Assembly: GCA_016213125.1 (NCBI GenBank)
Contig: JACRBR010000088.1
Location: forward strand, 1 to 28,219
Direction of reading: 5' to 3'
DNA from: Chloroflexota bacterium
GTDB taxonomy: Bacteria > Chloroflexota > Dehalococcoidia > DSTF01 > JACRBR01
Length of the DNA: 28,219 nucleotides
Positions within the stretch are counted from its first letter, which is position 1. Each line of letters opens with the position of its first letter. This document shows positions 1 to 6,305 of the stretch, in pieces. The position numbers and the translations under genes are program-made. The notes beneath the pieces were generated by a model. It did no database searches and was not told where the DNA came from. It saw nothing but the letters and a program-made list of their open reading frames with translations.

Positions 1-2
1 CG

Positions 3-32
3 CTCGTCCGGGGCGAAGAGAACACAGGATAG
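3..32 (+). CDS. possible last codons of an upstream gene (partial)
   Basis: One frame is open from base 3 and closes with TAG at 30-32, reading LVRGEENTG. It could be the tail of a gene lying mostly outside the window, since the next gene starts 12 bases later behind a strong ribosome binding site. Ten codons are too few to identify anything, and the stretch could equally be untranslated leader. Confidence 0.2.
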   Translation, partial: LVRGEENTG

Positions 33-44
33 CGAGGAGGAGGC

Positions 45-593
45 ATGAGCGATCGAGGGTTCGTCGTCTGGTTCACCGGGCTCTCCGGCGCGGGCAAGAC
101 CACCATCGCCGACGCCATCGAGCCGCTGTTGCGCGAGCGCGGCATCACGAAGCTCGAGAAGCTGGACGGCGACGTCGTCCGCACGCACCTCAGCAAAGGA
201 CTCGGGTTCAGCAAAGAGGACCGCGACACCAACATCCGTCGCATCGGCTGGGTGGCCGAGGTCCTCACGCGGAACGGCGTGTGTGTCCTTGCCTCCGCCA
301 TCTCGCCCTACCGCGAGATCCGCGACGAGGTGAAGGCGAGCATCGGCAACTTCGTCGAGGTCCACGTCCACTGCTCCATCGAGGAGCTGACGCGACGCGA
401 CGTGAAGGGCCTGTACGAGAAGGCCATCAAGGGCGAGATAAAGAACTTCACCGGGGTCAGCGACCCCTACGAAGAGCCCGTTAACCCGGACATTTACGTC
501 GACTCGGAAAAAGAAGAGCTGGCCGATAGCGTCGCGAAGGTCATGGCCCGCCTGGAAGAGCTGGGCTACGTCCCCGCAAGAACACCAGCGTAA
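45..593 (+). CDS. cysC: adenylylsulfate (APS) kinase
   Basis: This cytoplasmic enzyme phosphorylates APS with ATP to give PAPS, the second activation step of sulfate assimilation. The protein has 182 residues, a normal length for stand-alone CysC. A Walker A loop GLSGAGKTT lies at residues 12-20. It is followed by LDGDVVR, by the GLGFSKEDRDTNIRRIG segment that contacts APS, and by the KGLYEKA and NFTGVSDPYEEP blocks of the C-terminal half. The ATG sits behind GAGGAGGAGG at about 35-43, which fixes the start. ATP sulfurylase follows 79 bases downstream, so the pair makes PAPS from sulfate. The family assignment is secure. Whether PAPS serves assimilation or sulfotransfer cannot be told from this window. 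Confidence 0.95.
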   Translation: MSDRGFVVWFTGLSGAGKTTIADAIEPLLRERGITKLEKLDGDVVRTHLSKGLGFSKEDRDTNIRRIGWVAEVLTRNGVCVLASAISPYREIRDEVKASIGNFVEVHVHCSIEELTRRDVKGLYEKAIKGEIKNFTGVSDPYEEPVNPDIYVDSEKEELADSVAKVMARLEELGYVPARTPA

Positions 594-614
594 TGCCGAG
601 GCCGAAAACCGCAC

Positions 615-636
615 GGACAGGTCTTTAGACCTGTCC
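615..636. repeat. perfect palindromic hairpin between cysC and sat
   Basis: GGACAGGTCT at 615-624 is exactly complementary to AGACCTGTCC at 627-636, with TT between. It could form a 9-bp stem with a TTTA loop. No T-run follows, so it is a poor intrinsic terminator. It fits better as a dispersed palindromic element or an mRNA processing or stability site within the cysC-sat transcript. The following 640-672 is rich in the words GAACT and ACGAACT. Confidence 0.6.
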
Positions 637-672
637 TGACTACGAACTACAAACCACGAACTCGGAGAACAC

Positions 673-1854
673 ATGCCAGGAACGGAACACGGACTCATCC
701 CGCCGCATGGCGGCAAGCTCAACCCCCGCGAGGTCGGCGGCGACGCGGCGAAGGCGCTCGCTGATAAGGCAAAGTCACTGCCGCAGCGCCAGTTGAACTC
801 ACGCGAGCTATCGGACCTGGAGCTGCTCGCGAACGGCGGGTTCTCTCCCATCGACGGCTTCATGACCGCGCCGCAATACGAGAGCGTGGTCGAGTCTATG
901 CACCTGCCGGACGGCCTGCCATGGTCGATCCCGGTGACGCTCAGCGCCTCGAAGGAGCAGGCCAAGTCGTTCCAGGGCGAGATCGCGCTGACCGACAGCA
1001 GCGGCACGCCGCTGGCGGTGATGACGGTCACCGACACCTTCGGCTACGACAAGACGATCGAGGCCGAGAAGGTCTTCCGTACCATCGAGGACAAACACCC
1101 CGGCGTGGCGGCGCTGTATGCGCAGGACGAGATGCTGGTCGGCGGGCCGGTGCACGTGTTCAAGCGCCCGTCGAATCCCACCTTCCCGGAGTACCGCCTG
1201 GACCCGGCGCAGACACGGGCCGCGTTCGTCGAGCGCGGCTGGAAGCGCGTGGTCGGCTTCCAGACGCGCAACCCCGTGCACCGTGCGCACGAGTACATCC
1301 AGAAAGCCGCGCTCGAGATCACCGACGGCCTCCTGCTGCACCCGCTCGTCGGCGACACGAAGTCCGACGACATCCCCGCCGATGTCCGCATGGAGTGCTA
1401 CCGCGTGCTGCTCGACGGCTACTACCCGAAGGACCGCGTGCTCCTCTCGGTGCTGCCGGCCGCCATGCGCTACGCGGGCCCGCGCGAGGCCATCTTCCAC
1501 GCTATCATGCGGAAGAACTACGGCTGCTCGCACTTCATCGTCGGGCGCGACCACGCCGGCGTTGGCAGTTACTACGGGACGTACGACGCGCAGCTGATCT
1601 TCGATGAGTTCGACCCGCAGAAGCTCGGAATCACGCCGCTCTTCTTCGAGCACACGTTCTTCTGCAAGAAGTGCGAGGGCATGGCCTCGACTAAGACCTG
1701 CCCCCACAGTCCCGACGACCGCATCTCCCTGAGCGGCACGCAGGTGCGGGAGTTCCTGACGCAGGGCATCGAGCCGCCGCACGAGTTCTCGCGCCCCGAG
1801 GTCGCCCGCGTGCTGATCGCGGCGGAGCGCGCGAAGGCGAACGCTGGCGGATGA
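673..1854 (+). CDS. sat: sulfate adenylyltransferase (ATP sulfurylase)
   Basis: This homo-oligomeric type ATP sulfurylase makes APS and pyrophosphate from sulfate and ATP. The 393 residues cover a PUA-like N-terminal domain (about 1-165) and the catalytic domain. The sulfate/ATP-binding QTRNPVHRAH lies at 197-206, and the second nucleotide motif GRDHAGVG at 291-298. A zinc-knuckle-like set, Cys331, Cys334, Cys343 and His345, sits in the C-terminal part, as in thermophile and archaeal Sat proteins. The start is ATG 673, with GGAG about 6 bases upstream. No kinase domain is fused; APS kinase is the separate upstream gene. The stop is one base from the next start, so sat and the permease are almost certainly cotranscribed. 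Confidence 0.96.
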   Translation: MPGTEHGLIPPHGGKLNPREVGGDAAKALADKAKSLPQRQLNSRELSDLELLANGGFSPIDGFMTAPQYESVVESMHLPDGLPWSIPVTLSASKEQAKSFQGEIALTDSSGTPLAVMTVTDTFGYDKTIEAEKVFRTIEDKHPGVAALYAQDEMLVGGPVHVFKRPSNPTFPEYRLDPAQTRAAFVERGWKRVVGFQTRNPVHRAHEYIQKAALEITDGLLLHPLVGDTKSDDIPADVRMECYRVLLDGYYPKDRVLLSVLPAAMRYAGPREAIFHAIMRKNYGCSHFIVGRDHAGVGSYYGTYDAQLIFDEFDPQKLGITPLFFEHTFFCKKCEGMASTKTCPHSPDDRISLSGTQVREFLTQGIEPPHEFSRPEVARVLIAAERAKANAGG

Positions 1855-1855
1855 G

Positions 1856-2989
1856 ATGACGGAGCACGCGCAGAAGGCTGCTTTCCGGGCGCACGCCGCG
1901 TCCGCCAACCAGGAACAGCCACTGCACGTGCCGCAAAGCCTGCCCCGGCTCGTTGCGGCGGTTGCCGTGCGCGTGCTGTACGTCGTGGCGGCGCTGGCGA
2001 TCTTCATCCTGGCCCTGCAGCTGCTGAAGACAGGCGCGGGCGGACTGAAGCCGGTGCTGGACCGCTTCGACGTGCACGGCACGGCGAACATCGTCGGCTT
2101 CGGCTGGCTGGGCTCGTACGGCGTGCTCAGCGGCTCGCCCGTGGCAGCGATCGCCCTCACGCTCTTCTCGAAAGACGTCCTCAACCAGACCGAGACCTTT
2201 GCGATGATCAACGGATCGCGCATGGGCGCGTCGTTCATCGTGCTGTTCGTCGGCTTCCTGTACTGGATCCGCGGCCGCCGCAATCCCGATGGCCTGTACA
2301 TCGGCGTCGTGGCGTTGCTTGTGGCGTTCACGTTGTGGGGTCCAGTGATTCCGCTGGGCCAGCTCATCCTCCGCGAGGGCTGGTTCGGGGGCGTGCGATT
2401 CGGCAGCCCGGGGGCTGTGACGTCGCTGGTGAACGTCGTCTACGACCCAATCGTCGAGCGCATGGACGAGCATCTACCGCGCCTCGCGCTGTTCGGTATC
2501 GGCATGGCCGTGCTGCTGGCGAGCTTCAGCGTCTTCGACCGCGTGCTTCCGAATCTGGACGCACCGGGGCCGCGCTTCGAGCGCTTCGCGGCGTTCTTCC
2601 ACAAACGCTACATGATGTTCGTGCTGGGCCTCATCGTTACCGGCATGACCATGTCCGTGTCGCTGTCGCTGACGATCCTGGTGCCGCTAACGCTCAAGAA
2701 CTACGTGAAGCGGGACGGCATCATCCCGTACGTCATGGGCGCCAACATCGCCACCTGGATCGACACGCTCTTCGCGGCGCTGCTGCTGGACAAGCCGGAA
2801 GCCTTCACCATCGTCTTCGTCGAGATGATCACGGGGGCCGCGGTGTCGCTCTTCGTGCTGGTCTTCGCGTACCAGCCCTACAAGCGCTTCATCCTCGGTA
2901 CCGCGCATCTTGCGACCCGCGACCGCCGCGGCTTCGGCATCTTCCTCGGCGCGATCCTCGTCGTCCCGGCGGTATTGCTTGTCTTATGA
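1856..2989 (+). CDS. multi-pass membrane permease, Na/Pi-cotransporter-like; sulfate uptake candidate
   Basis: The protein has 377 residues with roughly eight or nine hydrophobic segments from about residue 33 to the C-terminus, so it is an inner-membrane protein. Two internal repeat-like signatures, GSPVAAIALTLF with NGSRMGASF in the first half and GANIATWIDTLFA in the second, recall the inverted-repeat Q-S-S-S and G-A-N-I-G motifs of Na/phosphate (NptA/PNaS) cotransporters, but the QSSS triplets are not conserved. The gene begins one base after sat ends. No sulfate ABC transporter or SulP gene is present in the window. A role in sulfate or other oxyanion transport is therefore inferred from context only. 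It could instead be an exporter. Confidence 0.65.
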   Translation: MTEHAQKAAFRAHAASANQEQPLHVPQSLPRLVAAVAVRVLYVVAALAIFILALQLLKTGAGGLKPVLDRFDVHGTANIVGFGWLGSYGVLSGSPVAAIALTLFSKDVLNQTETFAMINGSRMGASFIVLFVGFLYWIRGRRNPDGLYIGVVALLVAFTLWGPVIPLGQLILREGWFGGVRFGSPGAVTSLVNVVYDPIVERMDEHLPRLALFGIGMAVLLASFSVFDRVLPNLDAPGPRFERFAAFFHKRYMMFVLGLIVTGMTMSVSLSLTILVPLTLKNYVKRDGIIPYVMGANIATWIDTLFAALLLDKPEAFTIVFVEMITGAAVSLFVLVFAYQPYKRFILGTAHLATRDRRGFGIFLGAILVVPAVLLVL

Positions 2990-2996
2990 GGGCCTC

Positions 2997-3026
2997 TTGC
3001 GCCCGCCGGGCAGGGCTCGCTAGAAT
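2997..3026 (+). promoter_or_regulatory. candidate sigma-70-type promoter for the Rrf2-cysK unit
   Basis: TTGCGC (2997-3002) and TAGAAT (3021-3026) are 18 bases apart, in the gap between the permease stop and the Rrf2 gene. The -10 is good and the -35 weak. The predicted leader of about 90 bases would include the 3081-3100 hairpin. Confidence 0.35.
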
Positions 3027-3080
3027 TGTTGATGTAATCGCTTAACTTTACCGACTTCCCGCCGGGTAGATTCAGAATCC

Positions 3081-3114
3081 CCTTCCCAGAGCCGGGAAGG
3101 AGCAGGGGTGAGGG
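3081..3114. repeat. GC-rich hairpin plus G-rich tail upstream of the Rrf2 gene
   Basis: CCTTCCC (3081-3087) pairs with GGGAAGG (3094-3100) around the loop AGAGCC. The tail GGGGTGAGGG (3105-3114) follows directly. This stem-plus-G-rich-tail layout recalls an intergenic repeat family that I know from several GC-rich environmental genomes. It ends 7 bases before the start codon, so in RNA it could also affect ribosome access. Confidence 0.5.
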
Positions 3115-3121
3115 CCCCGTT

Positions 3122-3550
3122 ATGCGCATCTCCACCAAGGGTGACTACGGCGTTCGCGCCCTCATCGAGCTCTCCCACCACTACGGCGAGGGCACGATGC
3201 AGAGCGCCGAAATCGCCTCGCGCCAGCGCATCCCGGAGCCCTACCTGGACCAGCTCCTGACCACGCTCCGGAAGGCGGGATTCATCCGCAGCGTCCGTGG
3301 CCCGCAGGGCGGGCATGCGCTCGTGAAGTCGCCCGACGAGATACGGCTCTCCGACGTCATCCAGTCGCTCGAGGGGTCGCTGTCGCCGGTGTCGCACCTG
3401 CACGACGAGGGCTACCAGTGCCGCGCCGCGCACGAGGTGTGGCACACGGTCGAGGAGGAGACGAAGCGCATCCTCGATGGAGTCACCATCGCCGATCTCG
3501 CCGCGCGGGAGCGCGAGTACAACAGGACAGGCGGCCGCTATGTCATCTAG
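3122..3550 (+). CDS. Rrf2-family transcriptional regulator, CymR-like
   Basis: This DNA-binding repressor of 142 residues starts with the family signature RISTKGDYGVRAL. A winged helix-turn-helix follows (about 10-60), then the wing motif RGPQGGHAL and the dimerisation helix. It has a single cysteine, Cys100, rather than the three-cysteine cluster that holds Fe-S in IscR and NsrR. It therefore resembles CymR, the Bacillus cysteine-metabolism repressor that senses O-acetylserine through a complex with CysK. Its last 11 bases overlap the cysK start, which implies translational coupling. This makes a cysteine-responsive regulator of the sulfur genes likely by context. The family is certain; the effector and operator are not shown. 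Confidence 0.88.
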   Translation: MRISTKGDYGVRALIELSHHYGEGTMQSAEIASRQRIPEPYLDQLLTTLRKAGFIRSVRGPQGGHALVKSPDEIRLSDVIQSLEGSLSPVSHLHDEGYQCRAAHEVWHTVEEETKRILDGVTIADLAAREREYNRTGGRYVI

Positions 3551-4481
3551 TACAGCCATCCAGCCTCGCCCGCTCATCGCGAACAGTGTGCTCGACCTCG
3601 TCGGCAACACGCCGCTGGTGCGGCTGGCGCGCGTCGTGCCGGAAGGCAGCGCCGAGATCCTGGGCAAACTCGAGTCGCTGAACCCGGCGGGCAGCGTGAA
3701 GGACCGCATTGCGCTCTCGATGGTCGAGGCGGCGGAGGCCGATGGCGCCATCAAGCCCGGCGATACTATCGTCGAGCCAACGTCAGGTAACACCGGCATC
3801 GGACTGGCGATGGTCTGCGCCGTGAAGGGGTACAAGCTCATCCTCACCATGCCAGAGGATATGTCGGTGGAGCGCCGCCGCCTGCTCACGCGCTTCGGCG
3901 CGCAGCTCGTGCTCACGCCGGCGATCGAGGGCATGAGCGGGGCCGTGTACGCCGCGCAGGAGCTATGCGAGAAGAACAAGACGCACTTCATGCCGCAGCA
4001 GTTCAACAACGCGGCAAACCCGGAGATCCACCGCCGCACGACCGCGCGGGAGATACTCGCGGCGACGGACGGCAAGATCGATGCGTTCGTGGCCGGCGTC
4101 GGCACCGGCGGCAGCATCACCGGCGTCGGTGAGGTGCTGAAGCAGGAGGTGCCGGGCATCGCGATCGTGGCGGTCGAGCCGTCGAAGTCGCCTGTACTCG
4201 CTGGAGGCAAAGCGGGCATCCACGCGATCCAGGGCATCGGCGCCAGCTTCGTGCCCGGCGTCCTGAACCGCGATGTATACGACGAGCTCATTGCCGTCAA
4301 GGACGAGGACGCGCTCGCCATGACCGGTCGCCTGACGCGGGAAGAAGGCCTGCTGGTCGGCATCAGCTCCGGTGGGAACGTCTGGGCGTCCTTACAGGTG
4401 GGGAAGAAGCTGGGACCCGGGAAGCGCATCGTGACCATGCTGTGTGACACCGGCGAACGTTACCTCAGCGTCAATCTGTGA
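3540..4481 (+). CDS. cysK: cysteine synthase A (O-acetylserine sulfhydrylase)
   Basis: This PLP enzyme forms cysteine from O-acetylserine and sulfide. From ATG 3540 the protein has 313 residues, typical for CysK. The PLP lysine is Lys54 in NPAGSVKDR. The substrate loop TSGNTG, the phosphate-binding GTGGSITG and the CysK signature IQGIGASFVP are all present. An in-frame ATG at 3477 would add 21 residues lying wholly inside the Rrf2 gene and is unlikely; homology begins at the LIANSVLDLVGNTP region. The 11-base overlap with the Rrf2 gene mirrors the functional CymR-CysK pairing. A second, different cysteine synthase (CysM type) lies at 6306-7241. Confidence 0.94.
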   Translation: MSSSTAIQPRPLIANSVLDLVGNTPLVRLARVVPEGSAEILGKLESLNPAGSVKDRIALSMVEAAEADGAIKPGDTIVEPTSGNTGIGLAMVCAVKGYKLILTMPEDMSVERRRLLTRFGAQLVLTPAIEGMSGAVYAAQELCEKNKTHFMPQQFNNAANPEIHRRTTAREILAATDGKIDAFVAGVGTGGSITGVGEVLKQEVPGIAIVAVEPSKSPVLAGGKAGIHAIQGIGASFVPGVLNRDVYDELIAVKDEDALAMTGRLTREEGLLVGISSGGNVWASLQVGKKLGPGKRIVTMLCDTGERYLSVNL

Positions 4482-4494
4482 GAGATTGCGCACG

Positions 4495-4535
4495 AGTTGA
4501 GACAGAGAACTGGGAAATAAGAACTGATAAGTTGA
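4495..4535. repeat. degenerate GAACTG-type leader repeat
   Basis: The 176 bases between cysK and the ATG at 4658 begin with GAGTTGAGA, GAGAACTGGG, AAGAACTGATAAG and GTTGAAG, a run of short related words built on GA(A/G)AACTGA. Similar runs precede sat, cysM and the DinB gene. An ATG at 4547 lies after it, but no good ribosome binding site supports that start. Confidence 0.45.
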
Positions 4536-4657
4536 AGGACGCAGTCATGGACCACGGACACCTGCACCTCGATCGCAACACCGGCACGGTCGACCCGCTA
4601 TCGCACCTGCCGTATCCGACGACGAACACGCGCCTCGCTCGCGGCGGAGGGACCGAT

Positions 4658-5860
4658 ATGCCAGCAGTTTCCGTGTACATTCCCACGCCGTTCCGGAAGA
4701 TGACGGGCAATCGCCAGCACGTCGAGGCCGAGGGGGCTGACATCGGCGAGGTGCTGGCGAACGTCGACAAGCAGTTCCCGGGGTTCCGCTCGCTGGTCTT
4801 CGGTAGCGGCGAGGAAGTCCCCGCGCACATCAACATCTACCTGAACAAGCAGGAGATCTCGTCGCTGCAAGGGATCCAGACGAAGGTGAGCGAAGGCGAC
4901 GAAGTCGCCGTGATCCCGGCGCTGGCGGGCGGCGCCGGTGATGGCGCGTCGCAGAACGGCACGGCGCCGAACGCCGCGGCTCCACGCAAGCGCATCGGCG
5001 CACTGACGGCCGAGCAGGTGAACCGCTATTCCCGGCACATCATCATGCCCCAGGTGGGCCCCTCCGGTCAGCGCAAGATCATGGAGTCGAGCGTGCTCAT
5101 CATCGGCGCGGGAGGCCTCGGCTCACCGATCGCCGTATACCTGGCGCTCGCCGGCATCGGCAAGATCGGCATCGTCGACTTCGACACCGTCGACATCAGC
5201 AACCTGCAGCGCCAGATCCTGCACCAGAACGACGACATCGGCAAGCACAAGGCTGAGTCCGCGAAGGAGACCATCCACGCGTACAACCCCGACGTCGAGG
5301 TCGTAACGCACAAGGTGCCAATCACCTCCGACAACTCGATGGACATCATCAGCGGCTACGACTACGTCATCAACGGCGCCGACAACTTCGCCGCGCGCTA
5401 CCTGGTGAACGACACGTGCTTCTTCCTGAAGAAGCCGCTCATCGACGGTTCGATCCTGCTGTTCGACGGCCAGGTGACGGTGTACCTGCCCGACAAGGGC
5501 TGCTACCGCTGCCTCTACCCCGCCCCGCCGCCTCCCGGCATGGTGCCAAGCTGCGCCGAAGCCGGCGTGCTGGGCGCGCTCTGTGGCACTGTGGGCACCA
5601 TCCAGGCGACCGAGGTCCTGAAGCTCATCCTCGGCGTGGGCGATTCGCTGCACGGGCGCCTGATGCTGTACGACGCACTGGCCATGGAGTTCCGGCAGGT
5701 GCGCATCCGCAAGGATCCGAACTGCGTGCTCTGCGGCGAGAACCCGACGGTCACGGCGCTCATCGACTACGACGCGTGGTGCGGTGGCGCCTTCGGCCAC
5801 ACGAACGAAGAAGAGCAGAAGGCCGCCGATGCCGCAAAGGCGTTGAAGGCGAACGCCTGA
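4658..5860 (+). CDS. CysO-like ubiquitin-fold domain fused to a MoeB/ThiF/MoeZ E1-like adenylyltransferase
   Basis: The start is ATG 4658, with GGAGG at 4646-4650; upstream in-frame starts (GTG 4478, ATG 4547) lack such a site. Residues 1-92 are a ThiS/MoaD-type beta-grasp domain close to CysO, ending IPALAGG at 86-92. A glycine/alanine-rich linker follows (93-110). Residues 113-380 are an E1-like domain: nucleotide loop GAGGLGS 150-156, substrate Arg/Asn region NLQRQILHQ, catalytic-type Cys299 in SCAEAGVLG, and a zinc tetrathiolate Cys282/285 with Cys356/359. Such enzymes adenylate the C-terminal glycine of a sulfur carrier before thiocarboxylate formation. There is no rhodanese domain, unlike mycobacterial MoeZ. 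CysO and CysM follow, so its likely partner is CysO. Confidence 0.88.
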   Translation: MPAVSVYIPTPFRKMTGNRQHVEAEGADIGEVLANVDKQFPGFRSLVFGSGEEVPAHINIYLNKQEISSLQGIQTKVSEGDEVAVIPALAGGAGDGASQNGTAPNAAAPRKRIGALTAEQVNRYSRHIIMPQVGPSGQRKIMESSVLIIGAGGLGSPIAVYLALAGIGKIGIVDFDTVDISNLQRQILHQNDDIGKHKAESAKETIHAYNPDVEVVTHKVPITSDNSMDIISGYDYVINGADNFAARYLVNDTCFFLKKPLIDGSILLFDGQVTVYLPDKGCYRCLYPAPPPPGMVPSCAEAGVLGALCGTVGTIQATEVLKLILGVGDSLHGRLMLYDALAMEFRQVRIRKDPNCVLCGENPTVTALIDYDAWCGGAFGHTNEEEQKAADAAKALKANA

Positions 5861-5898
5861 GTTAGGGTCGCGGCTGCGCCGTCGAATCGTACATGGGG

Positions 5899-5914
5899 CG
5901 GAGCTGAAGCTCCG
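5899..5914. repeat. hairpin upstream of cysO
   Basis: CGGAGCT (5899-5905) and AGCTCCG (5908-5914) are perfect complements around GA. The element sits in the 100-base gap before cysO. No T-run follows. It is a third hairpin sequence type in this gene block, and more probably a dispersed repeat or mRNA-stability element than a terminator. Confidence 0.5.
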
Positions 5915-5960
5915 TGGGTACTGGTGGGAAACGGAAGACACACGTAAGGGGATCCGGAAC

Positions 5961-6233
5961 ATGGTGATCGAGGTAAAAGTCACATCCGTGCTGCAGAAGC
6001 TCACGGGCGCGAAGGTCGTCCAGGGCGAAGGCGGCAACGTCTCGGAGCTGCTTTCCGATCTGGACGGCAGGTATCCCGGGTTCAAGAACCAGATCATGCA
6101 GGACGGCAACCTGCACCGCTTCGTGAACATCTACCTCAACGATGAGGACATCCGATACCTCGACCAGCTCAACACCAGGCTGAAGGAAGGCGACTCCATC
6201 TCGATCCTCCCCGCGCTGGCGGGAGGGAGTTGA
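5961..6233 (+). CDS. cysO: CysO-like sulfur-carrier protein (ThiS/MoaD fold)
   Basis: This small beta-grasp protein of 90 residues would carry sulfur as a C-terminal thiocarboxylate for CysM. The segment LHRFVNIYLNDEDIR is nearly the same as in the mycobacterial CysO that I recall. The protein closes with SISILPALAGGS: the usual terminal Gly-Gly is followed by one extra serine (codon AGT before TGA at 6231-6233). If the sequence is right, the serine must be removed before adenylation. It is flanked by the E1-like gene upstream and cysM 72 bases downstream, the same grouping as in Mycobacterium. No Mec-type JAMM peptidase gene, needed to release cysteine from CysO, is in the window. Confidence 0.9.
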   Translation: MVIEVKVTSVLQKLTGAKVVQGEGGNVSELLSDLDGRYPGFKNQIMQDGNLHRFVNIYLNDEDIRYLDQLNTRLKEGDSISILPALAGGS

Positions 6234-6290
6234 CAGTTCACGGTTAACAGTCCACAGAGGCGCGCTCTGTGAACTGAGAACTGTGAACTG
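6234..6290. repeat. long imperfect hairpin between cysO and cysM
   Basis: The arm 6234-6259 pairs with 6265-6290 around the loop GCGCG. I count 22 Watson-Crick pairs, one G-U pair and three mismatches in 26 positions. The inner seven pairs are CACAGAG with CTCTGTG. The right arm and the following 15 bases are built of GAACTGAGAACTGTGAACTG-like units running up to the cysM start codon. The structure would form in RNA just ahead of cysM, which has no clear Shine-Dalgarno sequence. Confidence 0.65.
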
Positions 6291-6305
6291 ATAACTGTGA
6301 ACTGA

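Noticed and set aside
808..2367. 519-codon open frame on the - strand across sat and the permease
   Set aside because: It is antisense to two clear genes; its product is Arg/Ala/His-rich with no domain, typical of GC-rich shadow frames.
3477..3539. upstream start for cysK
   Set aside because: It adds 21 residues fully inside the Rrf2 gene with no homology; ATG 3540 gives the normal CysK length.
4478..4657. upstream starts (GTG 4478, ATG 4547) for the UBL-E1 fusion
   Set aside because: The region is a repeat-rich leader without a ribosome site, whereas ATG 4658 has GGAGG at ideal spacing and begins the beta-grasp fold.
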